Assembly (NCBI RefSeq): GCF_001742145.1
Contig: NZ_CP015749.1
Span: forward strand, 3,472,001-3,536,000
From: Pectobacterium parmentieri
GTDB lineage: Bacteria > Pseudomonadota > Gammaproteobacteria > Enterobacterales > Enterobacteriaceae
Length of the DNA stretch: 64,000 nt
Reading direction: 5' to 3'
Position numbers and translations under genes: made by a program. Positions 15,508 to 24,479 of the stretch are shown piece by piece. A model generated the notes under the pieces. That model had not been told where the DNA came from. It searched no databases and worked only from the letters and a program-made list of their open reading frames with translations. Numbering within the stretch: the first letter of the stretch is position 1; each line of letters starts with the position of its first letter.

Positions 15508-16545
15508 CTATGCATCCGGCCCTACTCTGACCACTAATTTGCCGAAGTTGCGACCGTGTAGCAGGCCGATAAAGGCCTCTGGGGCGTTTTCCAGACCGTC
15601 GACAACTTCTTCCCGATATTTGATCTTGCCTTGTGCAACCCACGGCGACACCTCTTTCCAGAATTCGTCAAAGCGATGTCCATAATCATCAAAGATAATG
15701 AAGCCCTGCATGCGAATGCGTTTTTTCAGGATAGTCCCCGCCAACAGCGATAAGCGGTCAGGTCCATCAGGCAGCCCTGTTGCATTGTAGCCAGAGACTA
15801 ATCCGCACACCGGAATACGCGCAGAGGTGTTCAGCAGCGGCAGCACCGCGTCAAAAACTTTCCCGCCGACGTTTTCAAAGTAGATATCGATGCCCTGTGG
15901 GCAGGCCTGTTTCAGTTGTTCGGCAAAATCATCCGCCCGATGGTCGAGGCAAATATCAAATCCCAGCGCCTCAACTGCGTAGCGACACTTCTCTGCCCCA
16001 CCCGCTACGCCAACGACCCGACAGCCTTTCAGTTTCCCAACCTGACCAACCGTTGCGCCTACCGGCCCGGTCGCAGCCGCCACCACCAGCGTTTCACCTG
16101 CTTTCGGCTGGCCGATATCCGTCAGCCCCATATACGCCGTAAAGCCCGGCATACCGAGCACACCCAGCGCATAGGAAGGATTGGTGGGTGACTGCCCCAG
16201 ATTAGTTAATCCTTTACCATCGGAAAGCACATAATCCTGCCAACCGCTGTAGGACAGTACCCAGTCGCCCGCCTGATAATCTGGGTGTTTTGACTCAGCT
16301 ACGCGACTGATGGTGCCACCGACCATCACGTCATTCAGTTCGACGGGTTTAGCATAAGAGGGCGCGTCACTCATGCGGCCACGCATGTAAGGATCGAGGG
16401 AAAGAAATACGGTACGCAACAACACCTGCCCCGTTTCTACTGACGGGACGGCCTGCTGTTCCAGACGAAAATTCTCTTGTGTCGGCGCGCCGTGCGGGCG
16501 CTGGGCCAGAACCACACGACGGTTAATGCGATCGGTTTGCGGCAT
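15508..16545 (-). CDS. curA: NADPH-dependent curcumin/dihydrocurcumin reductase-type oxidoreductase
   Basis: 345 residues from the ATG at 16545. A further upstream ATG at 16557 is less likely because the GGAGG ribosome-binding site overlaps it and is spaced correctly for 16545. The protein is close to E. coli CurA (YncB) throughout: RPHGAPTQENFRLE, LSLDPYMRGRMSD, VLGMPGFTAYMGL, a nucleotide-binding AAATGPVGATVGQVGKLKG, and NVGGKVFDAVLPLLN. It is a zinc-independent medium-chain dehydrogenase-like reductase of enones. It stands alone and is the first chromosomal backbone gene after the Rhs island. Confidence 0.92.
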   Translation of the reverse strand: MPQTDRINRRVVLAQRPHGAPTQENFRLEQQAVPSVETGQVLLRTVFLSLDPYMRGRMSDAPSYAKPVELNDVMVGGTISRVAESKHPDYQAGDWVLSYSGWQDYVLSDGKGLTNLGQSPTNPSYALGVLGMPGFTAYMGLTDIGQPKAGETLVVAAATGPVGATVGQVGKLKGCRVVGVAGGAEKCRYAVEALGFDICLDHRADDFAEQLKQACPQGIDIYFENVGGKVFDAVLPLLNTSARIPVCGLVSGYNATGLPDGPDRLSLLAGTILKKRIRMQGFIIFDDYGHRFDEFWKEVSPWVAQGKIKYREEVVDGLENAPEAFIGLLHGRNFGKLVVRVGPDA

Positions 16546-16639
16546 ACTATCCTCCATTAGACAAAGCGCGTTGATGAAATCACTTCGTTAACAATAGGAT
16601 CTGTTCTTTCTTCTGGCTACGCAAACCGTGCGGCGTTGA

Positions 16640-17146
16640 TTATGCCGTTTTGCTTTTTTCGTAACGCGACATGCGATCCAGATACCCCATGACGAGCGCA
16701 GACAGCACAAACGTCAAATGGATAATCACGTACCACATCAGCTTGTTGTCTGGGATATTACGCGCGTCCATGAACACGCGCAGCAGATGGATAGACGAGA
16801 TAGCGACAATCGAGGCAGCCACTTTGTTTTTCAGCGAGCCAGAATCCATTTTCCCCAGCCAGCTCAGCTTTTCCCGACCTTCAGTGATATCCAATGCCGA
16901 CACAAAATTTTCGTAACCGGACAACATCACCATCACCAGCAATCCGCCGACCAGCGTCATGTCGATCAGCGACAGCAGAACCAATACCAGATCCGCTTCC
17001 GCAATATCTAAGATATTGGGCAGGACGTGGAATACCTCCTGGAAAAACTTGATCGCCAACGCCAGCAGCCCCAACGATAGCCCAAGATAAACAGGGGCAA
17101 GTAGCCAGCGCGATGAGTACATCAGATTCTCAATAAAACGTTCCAT
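16640..17146 (-). CDS. yqhA: UPF0114 family inner-membrane protein YqhA
   Basis: 168 residues with four hydrophobic helices: [58 protein letters not shown] and [19 protein letters not shown]. It starts [16 protein letters not shown], like YqhA of E. coli. The family is widespread and of unknown function. A cytoplasmic stretch after helix 2 carries the typical [12 protein letters not shown]. It is separated from curA by about 95 bp and probably has its own promoter. Confidence 0.9.
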   Translation of the reverse strand: MERFIENLMYSSRWLLAPVYLGLSLGLLALAIKFFQEVFHVLPNILDIAEADLVLVLLSLIDMTLVGGLLVMVMLSGYENFVSALDITEGREKLSWLGKMDSGSLKNKVAASIVAISSIHLLRVFMDARNIPDNKLMWYVIIHLTFVLSALVMGYLDRMSRYEKSKTA

Positions 17147-17381
17147 AACTCACTATATGCAGGTGAAAAAAGAGGGAAATAATAGCGAAAAATTCTGCTG
17201 CGGTGGTAATCAATTCTTGAGCAGAATACGCCATTTGTGGAATGTTCTGCCCTATCGCGCCTTCAACGATGATTTCCGCGTTTTGTGATCCTGCCTACAT
17301 CCACCTTCAAACCGATGCCGCTCTTCTCCCTCTGGTGGCACGCATCTGAAGGTGAGTGTTTTTTCACCTTTCTACACTGCC

Positions 17382-17508
<127 letters not shown>

Positions 17509-17598
17509 GCGCCAGCCGGTCTGGCAACAATCATACACCGTACTCTACATACAAAGCCGACTACAGGCTTACTACAAAGTAAAAACAAGGGGTTACGC

Positions 17599-18633
17599 AT
17601 GAGCAATCCTATTCTTCTTGGTATTTTCTGGCACTTCATCGGCGCGGCCAGCGCAGCCTGCTTCTACGCACCGTTTAAGCAGGTCAAAAATTGGTCGTGG
17701 GAAACGATGTGGTCACTCGGCGGATTTTTCTCGTGGATTATCCTGCCCTGGAGCATCAGTTGGTGGCTACTTCCTGATTTTTGGCGTTATTACTCTTCGT
17801 TCGATATTGCAACCCTGCTGCCGATCTTCCTCTTCGGTGCCATGTGGGGGATCGGCAATATCAACTACGGGCTGACGATGCGCTATCTTGGCATGTCGAT
17901 GGGCATCGGTATCGCTATCGGCGTGACGCTGATTATCGGCACGCTGATGACGCCCGTTCTGCAAGGTAAATTCTCGGTTCTGTTTGGCTCGGCAGGTGGC
18001 CAAATGACACTACTGGGCGTGCTGATTGCAGTCATCGGCGTCGCGATTGTCAGCTACGCGGGTTTGTTGAAAGAACGTGCACTCGGCATTCGTGCCGAAG
18101 AATTCAACCTGAAAAAAGGGCTGATTCTGGCCGTCCTGTGCGGGATCTTCTCCGCAGGCATGTCCTTTGCGATGGATGCCGCCAAACCGATGCACACCGC
18201 CGCACAGGCGCTAGGAATCAACGCGCTGTACGTCGCCCTCCCCAGCTATGTGGTGATCATGGGGGGCGGTGCCATCGTAAATCTGGGCTTCTGTTTCATC
18301 CGTTTGGCTACGTGCAAGGGAATCTCATTGAAAGCCGATCTGGCGCAAGCTAAACCTTTACTGATCGCCAATGCGCTCTTCGCCATTCTGGGCGGTGTCA
18401 TGTGGTATTTGCAGTTTTTCTTCTATGCCTGGGGGCACGCCAACATCCCGGCAGACTACACCTATATCAGTTGGATGCTGCACATGAGCTTCTACGTGCT
18501 GTGCGGTGGCATCGTCGGCTTGCTGTTTAAGGAGTGGAAAGCCGTGGGGCAGAAGCCCGTGCGCATGCTGGTTCTGGGCTGCATGGTAATTATTCTGGCG
18601 GCGAATATTGTTGGATTAGGCATGGCCGTGTAA
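17599..18633 (+). CDS. rhaT: L-rhamnose/proton symporter RhaT
   Basis: 344 residues, ten predicted membrane helices, close to E. coli RhaT from [20 protein letters not shown] to the C-terminus. Characteristic segments are [38 protein letters not shown] and [19 protein letters not shown]. It imports L-rhamnose with a proton across the inner membrane. ATG 17599 is preceded by AAGGGG. It lies about 9 kb from rhaRS/rhaBAD in this window, so regulation must act at a separate promoter, which I could not locate. Confidence 0.95.
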   Translation: MSNPILLGIFWHFIGAASAACFYAPFKQVKNWSWETMWSLGGFFSWIILPWSISWWLLPDFWRYYSSFDIATLLPIFLFGAMWGIGNINYGLTMRYLGMSMGIGIAIGVTLIIGTLMTPVLQGKFSVLFGSAGGQMTLLGVLIAVIGVAIVSYAGLLKERALGIRAEEFNLKKGLILAVLCGIFSAGMSFAMDAAKPMHTAAQALGINALYVALPSYVVIMGGGAIVNLGFCFIRLATCKGISLKADLAQAKPLLIANALFAILGGVMWYLQFFFYAWGHANIPADYTYISWMLHMSFYVLCGGIVGLLFKEWKAVGQKPVRMLVLGCMVIILAANIVGLGMAV

Positions 18634-18678
18634 GCGTTTCATCATTACGTTCGGTGCCACCAGACAATCCTCGATGCG

Positions 18679-18894
18679 TTGTGTGCGTTCGATGAAATGA
18701 CGAGAGCGTGTGTCGCGAGTAAAAGAAAGCTGTCACACGCCTTGTTCGATCGCCTTTCTCACGATACAAGTCGCACAGTGCGAGTGGCAATTGCAGCTAA
18801 CAGGAAAGCGCCCGTTGAAATTCTTGAGAAATTACTGGTGGATACCGGTGAAGGCGTAGCCAAGATTGACAGACATAACGTTAATGACAGATAA
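18679..18894 (+). pseudogene. Fragment of a helical-repeat (HEAT/LRV-like) protein
   Basis: A 71-codon frame reads FDRLSHDTSRTVRVAIAANR, KAPVEILEKLLVDTGEGVAK. The pattern VR.A.A.N..AP.E.LE.L..D is that of leucine-rich-variant or HEAT-type repeats. It is too short to be a full protein and lies in a 531-bp gap with another broken frame at about 18945-19050 (LTPEWETIDEIETSLRQIF). The first part recurs, decayed, at 19720-19790. Confidence 0.45.
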
Positions 18895-19164
18895 ATTGCA
18901 AATTTTCACGGGTAAGACACAAACTGGTGCAAAACGATAAAAACGATTGAGATAGGACTCACACCTGAGTGGGAAACCATTGACGAAATTGAAACCTCGC
19001 TACGGCAGATATTTACCGATACACCAACAAACTTTTCTCGATCATCGTAGCGATTCGCCGTACAAAAAATAGCCTAATGGAAAACGGGATACGGATGTGT
19101 ATTTTTAGGCTAACATCGGGACATAATTTTACGTTCCTGACTCAAATATTGGTAATACCCACCT

Positions 19165-19629
19165 ATGTTAGTTCATATCTATGTAGCAAATAATGATGAT
19201 GGCCCGGTGTTTGAACAACTCCCCGTCCGAGAAATCGAGAAAGAGACTTACGAACTGTTATCTTCTCCTGGTCTGGCGCTAAATTTGGCACGCGGAGATA
19301 TCTTCCGAATTAAAGGCAAGCACACACACCCAGAAGTACTGAAAAGAGGCGGCAATTTTTGCATTCATATTTATGCCGATGAACTTCCCCCTGAAGATAT
19401 CACCCGTTTAGAGGATGAGGTACTAAGCCAACTGAATGGAACCTTAGACGGCATATTTGAGGGAAATTTGACATTGGCCGTTCCTGCGAGGAATGGGATG
19501 GATAAGATTGCCGATGTTTTAGACGCCTTTCGCGAAAAAACAGGCATCGAATGGTATTTTTCAAATATTTATAAGAACATTGACGACGATGAAGACGAGA
19601 CGCTTCTATATTGGTGGCTGGATAGCTAA
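19165..19629 (+). CDS. DUF4265 domain protein
   Basis: 154 residues. The fold-wide pattern VHIYVANNDDGPVFEQLPV, YELLSSPGLALNLARGDIF, VLKRGGNFCIHIYAD and TGIEWYFSNIYKNIDDDEDE matches the DUF4265 family as I remember it. Members are soluble and of unknown function, often found with toxin or immunity genes. It sits between two related helical-repeat fragments, suggesting an inserted or decayed accessory cassette. ATG 19165 is the first residue of the conserved N-terminal strand. Confidence 0.75.
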   Translation: MLVHIYVANNDDGPVFEQLPVREIEKETYELLSSPGLALNLARGDIFRIKGKHTHPEVLKRGGNFCIHIYADELPPEDITRLEDEVLSQLNGTLDGIFEGNLTLAVPARNGMDKIADVLDAFREKTGIEWYFSNIYKNIDDDEDETLLYWWLDS

Positions 19630-19719
19630 GACGCACAGGCACAGGTTGACCACTCAATTAAAGTACTGTGTTTCTGAATCTCGGAATGCATAAAAAACAC
19701 AAACTGACGTAATCTTCGA

Positions 19720-19790
19720 TGCTTTATGCTCATTCGATCGTCTTTCCTGTGATGTAAAGCTTACAGTCCGAGTGGCAATCGCTTTGATAA
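19720..19790 (+). repeat. Decayed copy of the 18700-18800 helical-repeat sequence
   Basis: Reads GATGCTTTATGCTCATTCGA, then TCGTCTTTC, and ACAGTCCGAGTGGCAATCGC. It matches bases around 18668-18796 (GCGTTCGA, TCGCCTTTCTCA, ACAGTGCGAGTGGCAATTGC). The two copies flank the DUF4265 gene in the same orientation. Confidence 0.5.
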
Positions 19791-19796
19791 CTAAGA

Positions 19797-19830
19797 AAAT
19801 AAAAACGCCCTGAGAGAGCCTCAAGGCGTT
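19797..19830 (-). terminator. Terminator downstream of yagU
   Basis: On the minus strand AACGCC and GGCGTT with inner GAG/CTC pairs form a stem followed by TTTTTATTTT. It lies about 100 bp after the yagU stop. The 19630-19928 gap holds only this and the repeat copy. Confidence 0.75.
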
Positions 19831-19928
19831 CTGAAATAGCTTCTATTTTTACTGCGAGCTTATTTTTACTGTGAGACAGAAAATAATAAGCATCGCAATA
19901 ATTTATATATCTAAAATAAAACCACGAT

Positions 19929-20543
19929 TTATCGTGACGCGCCCAAAGGAATCTCTGGGTCAGGTTCGTGAGTCATACGATTACGCAAATCACGACGAAT
20001 AATCTCAATAGACCAGAACCAAATGAGATGACCCACGATTTCTGATACATGTTCATACCAAGGGAGAACAAATAGAGAAGGCGTCAGCCCCATCAATGGG
20101 AATGAAATCATATGGACAAACAATTGAGCCAGCGCACCAGCCAATAAACCTTGCCATAATTTTATTTTAGGAAATACCTCAGCAACAACACAGTAACCTA
20201 AAGCGAAAACAATAGAGAAAATAATATGCGTCACACCAACCCAATTGAATACGTGGCCGGCAAAGGTATAAACAGCCGCATTAGGGTCAACGACCCCAAG
20301 CCAATCGCGTAAAAAAATGTAGGGAGGGTTGAGGAAATTACGAGAACAATCAATTTGCTCAGCAGCTCTAATCAATGATTCAGGTGCACAAGCACCACTA
20401 AATATATCCGTAGGGCTACGTGGAGGAAGCGGATTTTCTGCGCCCCACTTTACAAAAGAAGAAACAATACCCGCAATCAAACCAATAAAAGCAGCTAACC
20501 CATAACGTCTGCGGGACGGAGGGGTTTGTTCGAAAAAGTTCAT
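19929..20543 (-). CDS. yagU: YagU family inner-membrane protein (DUF1440)
   Basis: 204 residues, nearly identical in layout to E. coli Yag[76 protein letters not shown] and [13 protein letters not shown]. About four membrane helices. YagU is linked in E. coli to acid resistance, though its mechanism is unknown. The ATG at 20543 begins the conserved [10 protein letters not shown]. Single gene with its own terminator. Confidence 0.93.
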   Translation of the reverse strand: MNFFEQTPPSRRRYGLAAFIGLIAGIVSSFVKWGAENPLPPRSPTDIFSGACAPESLIRAAEQIDCSRNFLNPPYIFLRDWLGVVDPNAAVYTFAGHVFNWVGVTHIIFSIVFALGYCVVAEVFPKIKLWQGLLAGALAQLFVHMISFPLMGLTPSLFVLPWYEHVSEIVGHLIWFWSIEIIRRDLRNRMTHEPDPEIPLGASR

Positions 20544-21069
20544 TTTTTTACCAATCTAACCATTAAAGGTTATAGTCTTACATAAGTATCATGTACTGAT
20601 AAAGAGGTTAATTGATATATCTTACAATCTCTCTAGGTTATTTTGTTATTAGAAATACTATTTTAAATTTTATAAAATAAATCAAGCATTGAATTTTTGT
20701 GAAACTTTTATTCAATAATTGAAAAACCAGATTCAATAACGTAGACGAAATGTATATTTACAGAGAGAAACGAATAATAACTCATCAATAACGCGTAAAT
20801 AACAAATAGCCTGGTTATTTATTTGTTAAATAATAACAATTCAGTAACCCTCACTTTTTCATTACACAACCTAGTGACAAAGAACGCCCCTCCACGTAGC
20901 CAGCCAAATCACATCAGCGAAGCAAAAGCATTTCTACCAAGCCCCTCCCATATATATTTTTATGGAATTGAAAATCGATTTTTATTCTTTTACATGCATA
21001 AGGCGGCCCTCTAGAGTAGCGAAAAGACCGCCGTGTATGGCCTCATGACATTGGTAAAGGACACTGGGA
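20544..21069. other. Intergenic region between yagU and the ABC importer
   Basis: 526 AT-rich bases between divergent genes. A 63-codon frame at 20823-21014 has no protein-like composition or ribosome-binding site and was not called. The region must hold both promoters, but I see no convincing operator. AAAGGACAC precedes the importer start. Confidence 0.6.
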
Positions 21070-22683
21070 ATGGAAAAAAATCACCCGCAGGTTACGACTC
21101 TCGCCGCAGGATTGCTCTCATTACTCTTCGCACTCAACCCCGGCGCTTACGCGGCGCAAAGTGCTGAAAAACCGGTATCCGGCGGCATTCTGAATGTCGG
21201 TCTGGGCAGCGATACTCCCGTTATCGACCCGCACATTACCGCCTACGGCGTGGCCGCCCTGATTTCCCGTAACGTGGTTGATTCACTGGTTGGGCAAGCA
21301 GAGGACAACCGCTTTACGCCTTGGTTGGCAGAAAGCTGGAAGATCAACGATAACAATACCGAGTACACCTTCCATCTGCGCAAAGATGTCACGTTCAGCG
21401 ACGGCACCAAGCTGGATGCTGAAGCGGTGAAATACAATATCGAACGCATTCTCGATCCAAAAACTACCTCCAGTTACGCCAAATCGCTGTTAGGCCCGAT
21501 CGACAAAATCTCAACGCCGGATGACTATACGGTTGTGCTCCACTACAGTTCACCGTTTGCACCGCTGTTACAAGGGCTGAGCCTGCCGTATCTGGGTATT
21601 CAGTCTCCGACTTACCTGAAGAACACGCCAAACACCAGTAATACCGTGGTGGGTTCTGGGCCGTTTATTCTCGACTCCTTCGTGAAAGGCAGCGGCAGCA
21701 AACTGACAAAACGCCCTGATTACAACTGGGGGCCGGGCTATGCAAAACATACCGGCCCTGCTTATCTGGATGGTCTGGTATTCAAATATCTGCCGGAAGC
21801 GTCAGTTCGCCTTGGCGCACTGAGCAGCGGGCAGATTCAGGCAATTGATGCCGTACCGCCTGCCAATTTCCCAACGGTGAAACGTAATCCGAAACTGGAA
21901 GTCATCACCTATGAAAATCCAGGCGTTAACCGTGTCCTCTATCTCAACACCACCAGAGGTCCTTTCCAGGACGTTGCGGTGCGTAAAGCATTCCAGAGCG
22001 CAGTAGACAGTAACGCGGCGGTAAAAGTCGCCTTCTTCGGTACGCTAAAAGCGGCTGATAACGTGCTCGGCCCAGCCACGCTGTACTACGATCCAAGCGT
22101 CGCGTCCCGTTGGGGCTTTGATGTGAAAAAGGCCAACGACCTGCTGGATAACGCAGGCTGGAAACAGAAAGACAGCGCAGGATTCCGAACCAAAGATGGT
22201 AAGCGCCTGAGCGTCAGCTTTGTCTATGCGTCAACCAACGTTGAAGCTGCGGATGTCGCCCTGTTCCAGGCCGTGCAATTCCAGGTGAAACAGGCAGGTT
22301 TTGACGTCCAGTTGACGCCCGTCGACGCGGGTGAATTCACCACGCGTACCAACGCTAACGACTACGACATCGCGTCTAACTTCTTCGTGCGTGCAGAGCC
22401 CGATATTCTGCGTACCGTCTTTGATTCGGCCTATGCGCCACCGAACGGCAACGGCTTTACTCGTATCAGCGTGCTGGACGACAAACTGAGGAAAGCCATC
22501 GGCGCAGGCGACGCAGAGCGCAAACAGCTCTATACCGAAATACAGCACGAAGTTATCGATCAGGCGTATGTCGTTCCTCTGTACGTTCCTGCTTATCAGC
22601 TCGGCTTGTCCAAACAGGTACAGGGCATAAGCTGGGCCACCAACGCAAAACCGAACTTCTATGATGTCTGGATTAAACGTTAA
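21070..22683 (+). CDS. ABC importer periplasmic substrate-binding protein (SBP_bac_5 family)
   Basis: 537 residues. Signal peptide at about 1-29 (LAAGLLSLLFALNPGAYA, cut before AQSAEK). The mature part is an SBP_bac_5 dipeptide/nickel-type binding protein: GGILNVGLGSDTPVIDPHIT, LAESWKINDNNTEYTFHLRK, VTFSDGTKLDAEAVKYNIER and AVRKAFQSAVDSNAAVKVAF. It captures a small solute in the periplasm for the permease/ATPase encoded downstream. It most resembles the group annotated TIGR04028 in enterobacteria (from memory). The substrate is not evident. Its end overlaps the next gene. Confidence 0.88.
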   Translation: MEKNHPQVTTLAAGLLSLLFALNPGAYAAQSAEKPVSGGILNVGLGSDTPVIDPHITAYGVAALISRNVVDSLVGQAEDNRFTPWLAESWKINDNNTEYTFHLRKDVTFSDGTKLDAEAVKYNIERILDPKTTSSYAKSLLGPIDKISTPDDYTVVLHYSSPFAPLLQGLSLPYLGIQSPTYLKNTPNTSNTVVGSGPFILDSFVKGSGSKLTKRPDYNWGPGYAKHTGPAYLDGLVFKYLPEASVRLGALSSGQIQAIDAVPPANFPTVKRNPKLEVITYENPGVNRVLYLNTTRGPFQDVAVRKAFQSAVDSNAAVKVAFFGTLKAADNVLGPATLYYDPSVASRWGFDVKKANDLLDNAGWKQKDSAGFRTKDGKRLSVSFVYASTNVEAADVALFQAVQFQVKQAGFDVQLTPVDAGEFTTRTNANDYDIASNFFVRAEPDILRTVFDSAYAPPNGNGFTRISVLDDKLRKAIGAGDAERKQLYTEIQHEVIDQAYVVPLYVPAYQLGLSKQVQGISWATNAKPNFYDVWIKR

Positions 22684-23620
22684 CCTGCTCGCGTTAGGCA
22701 AACGTCTCTTCACCATTCTGGCTGTGCTCTGGGGCGCAGCCACATTGACGTTTATTGCCGTTAAACTGATCCCCGGCGATCCGGTTGCCATTCTCAGCGG
22801 CGGCGAAAACGTGGTGGATGCAGCCTATCGCGCCGTGCTCATCAAACAGTTTGGCCTGGATCAACCGCTATGGGTGCAATATCTGCGCTACTGCGGGCAG
22901 GCGCTACAGGGTGATTTTGGCGTCAGTTATCTCTATCGCCAACCTGTCGGTTCCGTCATCGCAGATGCCATGCATCAAACCCTGCCGCTGGCATTCGGCG
23001 GTTTGGTACTGGCACTGTTCCTCGCTATCGTCAGTGCTCTACTCACCGCAGGTCGCTATGGCGTGCTACGCAACGCCGTATCATGGCTGGAGCTGACGCT
23101 GCTTAGCACCCCGGTTTACTGGATCGGTATCGTGCTACTCAGCCTGTTCAGTTTTCGCCTGCAATGGTTCCCTGTCACCGGCAACGACGGTTTTATGTCG
23201 TTAGTATTACCGGTGATCACACTGAGCCTGCCGATTGCCGCTATTTTAAGTCAGGTACTGCGTGATGGTCTGGAAGATGCATTATCCCAGCCGTTCTCGT
23301 TAACCGTTCGTACTCGCGGTGTCAGCGAAATCCGGCTGCGTTTCCGCCACGGTTTACGCCATGCGTCACTGGCAGCCTCAACGCTGACCGGTACGTTACT
23401 GGCAAGCGTGCTCGGTGGTTCCGTGCTGACTGAAACCGTATTTGGCCGCGCGGGTATCGGACAGGTCACGCTAAGCGCGATTGAAAACCGCGACATGCCG
23501 CTGGTGCTGGGTGTCGTTATGCTGTCCGCGTTCCTGTTCGTCATCATAAATTTGCTGGTGGATGCGCTGTACCTCATCATCGATCCCCGCTTACGCAAGA
23601 AGGCGAGCGCCCATGAGTAG
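22661..23620 (+). CDS. ABC importer permease 1 (DppB/OppB type)
   Basis: 319 residues. The N-terminal helix plus a PVAILSGGENV loop precede five further helices. The cytoplasmic EAA-type loop is around RTRGVSEIRLRFRHGLRHAS, contacting the ATPase. FAVVKLIPGDP-like sequence (VKLIPGDPVAI) and VLTETVFGRAGIG are hallmarks of DppB-type permeases. The ATG at 22661 or 22664 lies inside the end of the binding-protein gene, so translation is coupled. It forms the channel with the product of 23613-24479. Confidence 0.9.
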   Translation: MMSGLNVNLLALGKRLFTILAVLWGAATLTFIAVKLIPGDPVAILSGGENVVDAAYRAVLIKQFGLDQPLWVQYLRYCGQALQGDFGVSYLYRQPVGSVIADAMHQTLPLAFGGLVLALFLAIVSALLTAGRYGVLRNAVSWLELTLLSTPVYWIGIVLLSLFSFRLQWFPVTGNDGFMSLVLPVITLSLPIAAILSQVLRDGLEDALSQPFSLTVRTRGVSEIRLRFRHGLRHASLAASTLTGTLLASVLGGSVLTETVFGRAGIGQVTLSAIENRDMPLVLGVVMLSAFLFVIINLLVDALYLIIDPRLRKKASAHE

Positions 23621-24479
23621 TGAATCGATGCCCTACACGCAGACGCCATCAAGAAAACATTATCGCAGCCCGTGGCTGACCACAGCGACACTGCTACCCG
23701 CCGCCATCGTTTTCCTGCTCGCGCTGGCGGTCTTTTTTCCGTCACTGTTTACCAGTCGCGCCGCAGATGAAATGGATATGGGCGCGGTATTTCAGTCACC
23801 GAATGCCACCTATTGGTTCGGCACCGACCAACTGGGACGCGACATTTTTGCCCGCATCGTTCACGGTACGTCACTGTCGCTAGGTATTGGCGTCGGAGCA
23901 ATGCTCATCGCCTGCTTCGGCGGCATGCTGTTTGGTACGCTGTCGGTGCTCGCACCACTGCGTATTCGTCAGGTTTTGGTACGCCTGCTAGACATCATGC
24001 TGGCGTTTCCCGATCTGCTGCTGGCGCTATTGGTGATCGCCGTGCTGGGACGCGGGCCAGAAAACACGATGCTGGCCGTCGGTCTGGCAGGCATTGCTGG
24101 CTATGCCCGTCTGATTCGCTCTCAGGTGCTGCAGGTCAGGTTATCCGGCTATGTCGAGCATGCGATTGCGCTGGGCGAACACCCGTTATATATCGTCTTC
24201 CGCCATATCATCCCCAATACGTTGCGCCCGTTGCTGATTGTCGCCACCATTGGCGTCGGTCATGCCGTACTGTCCGCCTCGGCGCTGAGCTTTCTGGGGC
24301 TGGGTGTCGTCCCTCCGACCGCAGAATGGGGCGCACTGCTCGCCGACGGACGTAATTTCCTGGATATCGCACCGTGGGTCAGCTTGCTACCCGCCAGCGT
24401 CGTCGCGCTGTCGGTGATTTCCATTACCGTGCTCGGCCGTCGTTTACAGGCTATTTTGGCAAAAGGAGAGGCCCGATGA
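23613..24479 (+). CDS. ABC importer permease 2 (DppC/OppC type)
   Basis: 288 residues from ATG 23613, overlapping the previous gene by 8 bp. An N-terminal membrane helix (LLPAAIVFLLALAVFFPSLF) is followed by YWFGTDQLGRDIFARIVHGT, the conserved DppC entry, and five more helices. The ATPase-coupling loop is EHAIALGEHPLYIVFRHIIP. The end SFLGLGVVPPTAEWGALLAD is also typical. It heterodimerises with permease 1. The next gene starts within its stop codon (ATGA). Confidence 0.9.
   Translation: MSSESMPYTQTPSRKHYRSPWLTTATLLPAAIVFLLALAVFFPSLFTSRAADEMDMGAVFQSPNATYWFGTDQLGRDIFARIVHGTSLSLGIGVGAMLIACFGGMLFGTLSVLAPLRIRQVLVRLLDIMLAFPDLLLALLVIAVLGRGPENTMLAVGLAGIAGYARLIRSQVLQVRLSGYVEHAIALGEHPLYIVFRHIIPNTLRPLLIVATIGVGHAVLSASALSFLGLGVVPPTAEWGALLADGRNFLDIAPWVSLLPASVVALSVISITVLGRRLQAILAKGEAR

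Noticed and set aside
20823..21014. 63-codon ORF upstream of the ABC importer
   Set aside because: No ribosome-binding site and the translation is low-complexity without domain-like features.
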